From contig OZ034970.1 of the NCBI GenBank assembly GCA_964030785.1, positions 17,662,411-17,726,410 of the forward strand: a stretch of DNA of 64,000 nt. The letters are read 5' to 3'. Position numbers and translations under genes: made by a program. The stretch's first letter is position 1. Every line of letters begins with the position of its first letter. Positions 40,304-47,400 of this stretch are shown here, piece by piece. This stretch comes from Siderastrea siderea. Its lineage: Eukaryota; Cnidaria; Anthozoa; Scleractinia; Rhizangiidae. Below the pieces are notes generated by a model, which was not told the DNA's origin, searched no databases, and saw only the letters and a program-made list of their open reading frames with translations.

Positions 40304-40761
40304 AACCGAAATTCCATAAGAATGTCCCATTAAGCAATTATGATTTAATAAAATGGTGTAAATATCTGGATATTCCAATCAAAGATGTATTGTCAAGAGA
40401 TGAAACTGTCCCACATGATCATCAACAGGCACTATTCATTTACAATCTTGAACCGAGTTATATGTCAGGGAGTCATTGGGTAGCTACTTATGTTAAGGAC
40501 AAAGTCATCAATTACTTTGATAGTTTTGGTTTGCCCCCCTTCCAAGAAATGGTCAATCACGCGAGAAAAAAGAATTTAACATTACTTCATCAGAACAATC
40601 AAATACAAAATTTACTGACGACAACATGCGGTTACTTCTGTTTGTACTTTTTGAATGAGATGAATAAGGGTAAATCATATTTTGATCTGCTTCAGGTATT
40701 TGATATATATGATACGACGAAGAATGAGAGGTTTCTAGCACGGTATTTCAAAAATATCTAA
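40219..40761 (+). CDS. Adenain/Ulp1-like cysteine protease, -1 frame relative to core-like protein (inner)
   Basis: About 180 residues with His in 'SGSHWVATY', Asp in 'NYFDSFG', Gln in 'IQNLLTTTCG' and Cys seven residues later. As in the outer copy there is no AUG before the one adjoining the catalytic His. The frame extends upstream into the core-like ORF; its first in-frame near-cognate is a TTG at 40,180. Expression by -1 frameshift at the A-runs would make a core-protease fusion, matching the fact that the core-like protein carries likely cleavage sites. The gene ends 11 bp before the first zinc-ribbon gene. Confidence 0.85.
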   Translation, partial: SSQKKRRGSTIGQELTLQKRPTVKHSVVKPKFHKNVPLSNYDLIKWCKYLDIPIKDVLSRDETVPHDHQQALFIYNLEPSYMSGSHWVATYVKDKVINYFDSFGLPPFQEMVNHARKKNLTLLHQNNQIQNLLTTTCGYFCLYFLNEMNKGKSYFDLLQVFDIYDTTKNERFLARYFKNI

Positions 40762-40772
40762 CTCATACATAT
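40757..40772 (+). promoter_or_regulatory. TCTAA-type leader of zinc-ribbon gene 1
   Basis: tctaactcatacatat before the ATG at 40,773. It overlaps the protease stop codon. Confidence 0.45.
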
Positions 40773-41174
40773 ATGAGATCATATTGTGTGAAACAAAAAA
40801 AGGTCACAGAATGTGTACCTGGGAGTGAACGATATGAAAAGGCTAAAAATGGGAGGCTTATGCTTAAATGCAAATGCTCTGAATGTGGAATCACTGAGAC
40901 AAAATTCGTTAAAAGCCGAAAGGGAGGTGAAAATCCATTAGGTAAAGCTTTTGAGGCAGCCAAAATAGCCGAACAAATAACACGAAAAGTTATTCCATCA
41001 ACAAATCATGTATTCGACAGATATTGGTCTGGTGATATCTTGAAAGGTGCTTTCAATGATAAAACTGGTATAACAAGCAAGAAATTCTGGACAAGACCAA
41101 AGAAGGGTACTGTTATGCGTGTAGTAAAAAATCCAAAAACTGGTAAATATGAGAATGTATACATTGAACCATAA
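40773..41174 (+). CDS. Zinc-ribbon-like protein 1 with extra C-terminal domain (inner)
   Basis: 133 residues. The first 50 are the zinc-ribbon-like unit (SYCVKQ, ECVPG, CKCSECGIT) and almost identical to the outer 61-aa protein. The remaining 80 are unrelated and basic (KAFEAAKIAEQITRKV..., ending with a Lys/Gly-rich VVKNPKTGKYENVY). It is the first of three tandem copies of this unit in the inner element; the outer has one. The function is unknown. Confidence 0.65.
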   Translation: MRSYCVKQKKVTECVPGSERYEKAKNGRLMLKCKCSECGITETKFVKSRKGGENPLGKAFEAAKIAEQITRKVIPSTNHVFDRYWSGDILKGAFNDKTGITSKKFWTRPKKGTVMRVVKNPKTGKYENVYIEP

Positions 41175-41178
41175 ACTA

Positions 41179-41194
41179 TCTAATCAAATAGTAG
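41179..41194 (+). promoter_or_regulatory. TCTAA-type leader of zinc-ribbon gene 2
   Basis: tctaatcaaatagtag before the ATG at 41,195. Confidence 0.45.
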
Positions 41195-41392
41195 ATGATA
41201 TCTTATTGTTTGAGACAGAAGAAATATACAAACTGCCTTCCTGACTCTGAAAGTTTGGTGGAAGCAAAAGATGGAAGATTAATGATGAAGTCTACTTGCA
41301 TTGAATGTGGAATGACGAAAAAACATTTCATCAAACGGCCGAGAACGGTAGCGCTTATGATGCGGCGAATGTTGGATAGTAATCTTATATAA
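41195..41392 (+). CDS. Zinc-ribbon-like protein 2 (inner)
   Basis: 65 residues with the same Cys scaffold (SYCLRQ, NCLPDSE, CIECGMT). It is the most diverged of the three units and has a short basic tail. It stands alone, with its own TCTAA leader and stop codon. The divergence suggests the triplication is not recent or that this copy evolves faster. Confidence 0.6.
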   Translation: MISYCLRQKKYTNCLPDSESLVEAKDGRLMMKSTCIECGMTKKHFIKRPRTVALMMRRMLDSNLI

Positions 41393-41403
41393 TCAAATAT
41401 TAT

Positions 41404-41601
41404 ATGAGATCTTATTGCGTTAAGCAGAAAAAACAGACAGAATGTGTACCTGGTTCTGAAAGAATAGTAAAATCCAAAAATGGAAGATCGATGATGAAAT
41501 GCACTTGTGCTGAATGCGGAATAACGAAGACCAAATTTGTCAAACAATCGGGAAACGGATTAGCCCGTCTCAAAAGGGCGGGCAAACGGGTAGTGCTTTA
41601 A
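41404..41601 (+). CDS. Zinc-ribbon-like protein 3, 0 frame of the frameshift series (inner)
   Basis: 65 residues (SYCVKQ, ECVPG, CTCAECGIT) with a Gly/Arg/Lys tail that overlaps the PLA2-like frame. The slippery heptamer G GGA AAC lies at codons 49-51 or so. This unit is the positional equivalent of the single outer copy. The tail residues are dictated by a GC-rich segment that also forms the predicted hairpin, so coding and RNA structure overlap here. Confidence 0.7.
   Translation: MRSYCVKQKKQTECVPGSERIVKSKNGRSMMKCTCAECGITKTKFVKQSGNGLARLKRAGKRVVL
41550..41583 (+). other. Predicted -1 frameshift signal, zinc-ribbon to PLA2-like (inner)
   Basis: G GGA AAC at 41,550-41,556 in the zinc-ribbon phase, spacer ggatta (6 nt), hairpin GCCCGTCT-CAAAA-GGGCGGGC (41,563-41,583; eight pairs, two of them G-U). 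The arrangement, spacing and frame relation are the same as in the outer copy, although loop and stem bases differ. Confidence 0.75.
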
Positions 41602-42152
41602 TTCGACGAAAGCCAACAGCTGTAGATAAAGCAGCATATATTATGAGTAATTTTGTAACACCAGCACCAAGTTTTGCAGCCCTTGGAAGGATACTTGCTG
41701 GACAAGCATTCAAAGGTATTAAAGATAATGTTGATTATTACAGAGGAGGTGCTGTTGATATCCATAAACTAATTGGGAAAATACCAAAACCAAAAGGTGG
41801 ATGGACACCTGGAAATAATAAATACATGGGGCCTTATAATCCTCTCGAGAAGCAGTTGGAGTATAACAAGAATACTGGAAAGGTGACCAAATGGAAGTTG
41901 AAACCTCTCAATAAAGTGGATGAAATAGCAGCTTATCATGATATTTGTTATGACATGGGGAAAAACAAGGGTGAATGTGACAGAAAAATGGTCAAGTCAT
42001 TGGATGAAATACCTTATGGTGAAATGCCAAAATGGGGACAAACTGCTCGTTTTTTGATTAATACAAAGCAGAAACTGGGTCTCGGTGTGAAACAAAGGAA
42101 GACAAAAAACGGGAAAGGCCGTCGAGTGAAGAAAACTGGCAAGAAAAATTAG
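41556..42152 (+). CDS. Parvovirus VP1-type PLA2-like protein, -1 frame product (inner)
   Basis: 198 residues after the proposed slip. Ca-loop-like 'NKYMGPYNPLEKQ' and the catalytic 'YHDICYD' are present. Compared with the outer copy, the segment between the slip site and the PLA2 core is shorter and different (a 'SNFVTPAPSFAALG' stretch replaces 'PWLGKKAVEMGRYYG'). An ATG exists in this frame at 41,514, upstream of the slip site and inside the zinc-ribbon gene, so initiation there is a possible alternative in this copy only. Role: membrane breach at entry, by analogy with parvoviruses. Confidence 0.8.
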   Translation, partial: RISPSQKGGQTGSALIRRKPTAVDKAAYIMSNFVTPAPSFAALGRILAGQAFKGIKDNVDYYRGGAVDIHKLIGKIPKPKGGWTPGNNKYMGPYNPLEKQLEYNKNTGKVTKWKLKPLNKVDEIAAYHDICYDMGKNKGECDRKMVKSLDEIPYGEMPKWGQTARFLINTKQKLGLGVKQRKTKNGKGRRVKKTGKKN

Positions 42153-42197
42153 CTGATGAATTACACAAACCCATAAAACGTAACTTTACTCGGCGGC
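42104..42197 (+). other. Predicted -1 frameshift signal, PLA2-like to integrase (inner)
   Basis: A AAA AAC at 42,104-42,110 in the PLA2 phase, spacer gggaaag (7 nt), stem GCCGTCGAGTGAAG (42,118-42,131) with CTTTACTCGGCGGC (42,184-42,197). The single base change from the outer copy turns a U-A pair into U-G, preserving pairing. The PLA2 stop (42,150-42,152) is in the loop. Confidence 0.8.
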
Positions 42198-43069
42198 GTG
42201 TTTTAGTAAACGGCATTGACGAGATATGGTATTCAGATCTTGTTGAGATGCAACAGTTTAGTCGATGGAACGCTGGCTACAGATACCTTCTCATGGTTCT
42301 AGATGTGTTCAGTAAATATGGTTGGATAGTCCCTTTAAAAGACAAAAAAGGAGAAACTCTTGCTCAGGCATTAAAAACTATCCTTAAAGAAGGTAGAAAA
42401 CCGGAATATTTATGGACAGACAAAGGCAAAGAGTATTACAACAAACATGTTAAAGAACTACTTGATAAGAATAAAATAACCTTGTACTCAACTGAGAATG
42501 AGGAAAAGTCGTCAGTTTGTGAAAGATGGAACAGAACAATTAAAACCAAGATGTGGAAGCAGTTTACTGTTCAAGGTAATACACAGTATTTAGACATGCT
42601 ACCCAAATTAGTGAAACAGTATAACAACACTAAACATAGCTCTATCAAAATGACACCCATAGAAGCCAGTCAAAAGAAAAATGAAGGGACTGTTTACTTC
42701 AATCTGTATGGTAATTTGGAGAAAGTATCATCTAAACCGAAATTCAAAATAGGTGATAAGGTTAGAATAAGTAAGTATAAACGGAAGGTGTTTGATAAAG
42801 GCTATACACCAAATTGGTCTGAGGAAGTTTTTACAGTTGTTAAAATCCAATATACGAATCCAATAACTTACAAACTAAAGGATCTCAGAGGTGAAGACAT
42901 TCAAGGGAGTTTTTATGAACCTGAATTATTAAAAGCAAAACAAGAGGTATTCAGAATCGATAAAGTCATTCGGAGGGATTATAAGAAGAAACAAGCTTTA
43001 GTTAAGTGGAAGGGATATAGTAATGACTTTAATAGTTGGATTCCGTTAAAGGACTTGAAGGATATATAA
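42110..43069 (+). CDS. int: Retroviral-like integrase with chromodomain, -1 frame product (inner)
   Basis: 319 residues from the slip site to TAA, the same length as the outer copy. DDE residues: Asp in 'IWYSDLVEM' (about 42,235), Asp in 'WTDKGKEYYN', Glu in 'VCERWNRTIK'. The chromodomain is 'VFRIDKVIRR...KWKGYSNDFNSWIP'. The first Met (42,248) lies just after the first Asp, and no in-frame AUG precedes it. The upstream region 'QEKLADELHKPIKRNF' is conserved in this frame in both copies, so it is translated. The chromodomain may steer insertion to marked chromatin. Confidence 0.9.
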   Translation, partial: RERPSSEENWQEKLADELHKPIKRNFTRRRVLVNGIDEIWYSDLVEMQQFSRWNAGYRYLLMVLDVFSKYGWIVPLKDKKGETLAQALKTILKEGRKPEYLWTDKGKEYYNKHVKELLDKNKITLYSTENEEKSSVCERWNRTIKTKMWKQFTVQGNTQYLDMLPKLVKQYNNTKHSSIKMTPIEASQKKNEGTVYFNLYGNLEKVSSKPKFKIGDKVRISKYKRKVFDKGYTPNWSEEVFTVVKIQYTNPITYKLKDLRGEDIQGSFYEPELLKAKQEVFRIDKVIRRDYKKKQALVKWKGYSNDFNSWIPLKDLKDI

Positions 43070-43086
43070 AAGCGGTTTAAAGAGAA

Positions 43087-43167
43087 TTATCTAACATATA
43101 TTATATCTATTGATACAGTATATGCTGTCTTTTGCTTTTGGTAGCCAAAAATATAATTGTTTCTGGC
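43087..43167. promoter_or_regulatory. Conserved noncoding element with two palindromes (inner)
   Basis: After the integrase stop: TTATCTAACATATATTATAT, then ACAGTATATGCTGT (43,115-43,128), then TTTTGG-tag-CCAAAA (43,136-43,150). It matches the outer element (27,130-27,212), although the gene that follows there (DUF5754-like) is absent here. Confidence 0.5.
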
Positions 43168-43202
43168 GATCTTATTTAAACAGAAAATAATATATATATA
43201 AT

Positions 43203-44015
43203 ATGGAAATTTTCACTTATGAAGGAAAAAAACTGAATATTATCAAAAAGGATGATGACATATGGTTCCGTGCTAAAACTGTTGCAATTATTTTGGGATA
43301 TTCAAATTCACGAAAAGCGATTAATGATCATGTTAATTCTGAAGATAAATGTACACTGAACGAGCTCAAATCCAAAGGTAACGAATCGTTACCTTTGACT
43401 GGGAACCTCAAAAACACTATTTATATAAATGAATCCGGACTATACAGCCTCATTTTGAGATCTGATATGGATAAAGCAAAGGAATTCAAACGATGGGTTA
43501 CTAAGGAAGTTTTACCATCAATCAGAAAAACCGGTAAGTATGAATTCAACAACAGGCCATACAAAATGCTGACATTCAATATCAACACAGAATATGATTT
43601 ACATAAAAAGGTAGTCAACTTTATTAGAAACAATTATCCTAAAGCAATCCTAATCCCAGCATTAGGTGAAAACCAAATTAATGGTAACATGAGAATAAAA
43701 TCATACAACATGGGTTATCAGAAGGGAGCTTGTGATCTATTCATTGGAAATATGCATTTGAAGTACTCAGGTTTTGCAATCGAATTTAAAACACCAACTG
43801 GTTATGGAAAGCTTTCAGAAGAACAGGAGATGATGCTACAAGAGTACGAAAACAACAATTACAAAATATTAGTCAGCAACGATTATGATGAAATCATTAA
43901 AGAAATCATACTTTATTTCCAGGGTGTAAGAATCAAATGCAAACATTGTTCCAGAAAATTCAAGTCAACAGAAACATTAAGCAATCATTTGAAATTCATA
44001 CACAAACACTTATAA
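43203..44015 (+). CDS. BRO-N / PD-(D/E)XK nuclease / C2H2 fusion (inner)
   Basis: 270 residues with the same three-part layout as the outer copy: BRO-N (WFRAKTVAIILGY, INESGLYSLIL, VLPSIRKTGKYEF), a nuclease with 'QKGACDLFI' and 'GFAIEFKTPTG', and a C2H2 finger (CKHCSRKFKSTETLSNH). Ser-Pro before the nuclease Asp in the outer copy is Ala-Cys here, but Asp, Glu and Lys are retained. The leader is a plain (AT)n run, unlike the TCTAA leaders, suggesting early expression with PolB. Confidence 0.75.
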   Translation: MEIFTYEGKKLNIIKKDDDIWFRAKTVAIILGYSNSRKAINDHVNSEDKCTLNELKSKGNESLPLTGNLKNTIYINESGLYSLILRSDMDKAKEFKRWVTKEVLPSIRKTGKYEFNNRPYKMLTFNINTEYDLHKKVVNFIRNNYPKAILIPALGENQINGNMRIKSYNMGYQKGACDLFIGNMHLKYSGFAIEFKTPTGYGKLSEEQEMMLQEYENNNYKILVSNDYDEIIKEIILYFQGVRIKCKHCSRKFKSTETLSNHLKFIHKHL

Positions 44016-44045
44016 AGAGAAAAATAATATATAGATTATATATAT

Positions 44046-44306
44046 ATGGAAAATCAAAATGTAAAGAGAGGTCGAGGTAGACCAAAAAAGTATTCAACTG
44101 AAGAGGAGAAGAAGGAGGCTATAAAACAACAAAAATCGAAGTACATGCTAAATAAGGAATGGTATTGTGATATATGCAATACTGGTCGTAATTATACTCT
44201 AGCTGGTAAATGGTGTCATTTGAACACAAAAAAGCACATTAAAAATGTCCATGAAATCAATATGAAAGAGGTAAGGAATGAAATAACACGGATACTAAAT
44301 CCATGA
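44046..44306 (+). CDS. AT-hook plus zinc-finger small protein (inner)
   Basis: 86 residues. An AT-hook core (KRGRGRPKK) lies at 7-16, a Lys/Glu/Gln helix follows, then a finger-like 'WYCDICNTGRNYTLAGKWCHLNTKKHIK' pattern (Cys-x2-Cys ... His-x5-His). It is probably a DNA-binding regulator. It sits between the BRO-N nuclease and PolB genes in the same direction. The outer copy has a frameshift. Confidence 0.65.
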   Translation: MENQNVKRGRGRPKKYSTEEEKKEAIKQQKSKYMLNKEWYCDICNTGRNYTLAGKWCHLNTKKHIKNVHEINMKEVRNEITRILNP

Positions 44307-44419
44307 TAATCTTTTTTCATATAGTTCAAGGGATCCTATGTTTTGGATCATTTGAATTCTCGACCATATAAAACGCACCAATAATTACTTAAAAGAATAT
44401 CAATACTATAGTATATAGA

Positions 44420-47400
44420 ATGAAATCAGAAAAATCTAACCCTAATTATATGAATAAGAAAGATCTTAAGAAACTCAGTAAATCAGAACTCATCAAATTG
44501 CTTCTGAAGCAGGAGAAGAAGTCTAAAATCATAGTGGTTGACGATACCAAACCAGTTCCAGCACCAAGAACATACAAATCAAGGAGACCAATACCAACAC
44601 CTCGCAAGAGTGTCAAACAGATGGTTAAGCAGTACGAAAATAATATAATTCTACCGCCTCAAGAATTCAGGGATAATTACAAACCAATTCCTGCACCAAG
44701 AACCAAAAAACCAATGTATAAACCAGTACCAGAACCAAGAACCATAATAGAACAAAAAGACAAAGCTTTAAAAGGTTACACAAAGTCATTTGAAATCGGC
44801 ATCAGAAACAATAAAGACCCCTTATCCCAAATGCAAAACACAAGAAAGGCTGCAGAACGTCATGTAACAAATTTATTGAATGAAATGAAAGGCTTGAAAT
44901 ACGTTGAAACATTGAAAGTCACATTCGAAAAAAATTCAGGTAATGAAATAGTTGAAAAGTCAGCATATTTCAATAGCGCACCCCAAACAATAATTAACCA
45001 AATGGAAATCAATGAAGCATTACAAATGTCCAAACAAAATATCTTAAACCAGATCTCCCAGTGGATATCAGAAGGATCTGGTTGGACAGTCCAATCAGTT
45101 GATAGCCATTACCTCAACATTGTCAAATACAAACCCATTAAAGGATCCTCATATATCCAACTGCCTTCTGAACTGCGAAACAGTGCTAAGGGACTAATTA
45201 ACATGAAAAATGAGGATAATGAATGTTTCAGATGGTGTCATATCAGACATTTGAATCCACAAGATAAGGATTCTCAAAGAATTAAGAAGACTGACAGAAA
45301 ATACATTGAAAAGTTAAATTACTCAGGTGTTGAATTTCCAGTCAGTGTCAAACATTACAACAAAATTGAGAAGCAAAACAGTATCAATATAAATGTATTC
45401 GGATATGAAGAAAAACAGCCATATCCCATCTATGTTTCCAAAGAAAAGTATGAAGATCATATGGAACTACTTCTGGTAACTGAAAATGAAAACAAGCATT
45501 ATGTTCTCATAAAGAATTTCAACAAGTTCATGTATAATCAAACAAAACACAAAGAGAGAAAACACTTTTGTATGCAATGCCTGCAATGTTTCAGTTCTGA
45601 CAGGGTATTAAACAATCACAAAGAAAACTGTATTCAAGTGAACGGTACTCAAGCAATTAAAATGCCAGACAAAGACAATAACATACTGAAATTCAACAAC
45701 TTCCATAAACAGCAACCTGTGCCATTTGTCATTTATGCTGATTTTGAGGCTATAACTGAAAAGGTGCAAGGATGTCAACCAGACGGTAACAAATCATACA
45801 CCGAAGCATACCAAAGACATACAGACTGTGGATATGGATACAAGGTTGTCTGCTGTTATGATGAAAAATATACAAAACCAATACAAATATATAGGGGTGA
45901 AAAGTCTGTTTATAAATTCATGGAAAATATTTTAGAAGAAGTGAAATACTGCAAAAAAGTAATGAAAAAACATTTCAATAAACCATTGAGAATGACTAAA
46001 GAGAATGAACATGAATTTGAAAAAGCAAAAGAATGCCACATATGCGATAAAAAATATACTGAGAAAGACATTCGAGTCAGAGATCATTGTCATATTACTG
46101 GTAAATACAGAGGCTCAGCTCACCAAGAATGCAATCTGAAACTCAGAATAAATCCAAAAGAAATAAAAATTCCTGTTATATTCCATAATTTGAGAGGTTA
46201 TGACAGTCATTTCATTATGCAAGAAATTGGAGCTATTGTCAAGAATAATACATACACCAAAAACGGAAAAGAGATTAAAATGGACATAAATGCTATTCCA
46301 AATAACATGGAAAAATATATGGCGTTCATGCTTGGTAACCATCTGACATTCATTGACAGTTTCCAATTCATGAGCTCAAGTTTGGATAAATTAGTCAGCA
46401 ACTTACCAGCAGAAGCTTTAAAGTATACAAACCAAAAATTCAGGGGCAAAAAATTCAATCTTATGACACGAAAAGGTATTTATCCGTACGATTTCATGGA
46501 CAGTTTTGAGAAATTCAATAAAACAGAATTACCAAGTAAAGAAGAATTTTACAGCATATTGAATAATGAGCATATAACAGACGAGGATTATTGTCATGCT
46601 CAAAAAGTGTGGAATACATTTCAATTACAAACGATGGGTGAATACCACAATCTATATCTTAAGTCTGATATACTTCTATTAGCCGACGTGTTTGAAAACT
46701 TCCGCAAGACCTGTCTTCAGTATTACAAACTTGACCCATGCCACTATTTCACATCACCTGGTTTGAGTTGGGATGCAATGTTGAAGATGACTGATATTAA
46801 ATTGGAACTAATGACAGACATAGACATGTTTCAATTCATTGAAAAAGGCATGCGTGGTGGTATATCTTATATTGCCAATCGATATGGTAAAGCGAATAAC
46901 AAGTACATGAGAGAATACGATGAGAATGCACCCTCAAAATACATTATGTATCTTGATGCTAATAATTTATACGGTTGGGCAATGAGCCAATACCTCCCAA
47001 CTAGTAGTTTCAAATGGTTGACTGAAAAGCAGATTAATAAAATCAATTTAGCAAAATACAATGAAGAAAGCAATAAAGGATTGATACTAGAAGTTGATCT
47101 AGAATACCCAAAAGAGTTGCATGATTTGCATAACGACTACCCTCTTGGAGCGGAAAAAGTTAAAGTGACTGATGACATGTTGTCTGCATATTGTAATAAC
47201 ATACAGAAAAAATTCAACATATCGACAGGACTGGTAAACAAACTGATCCCTACTTTATGCGACAAAGAAAAATATGTTTTACACTACAGAAACCTGCAGC
47301 TGTATCTTAATCTTGGATTGAAAGTAAAGAAAGTCCACCGAGTATTAGAATTCAACCAGTCTCCATGGCTAAAGCAATATATAGACTTCAATACACTAAA

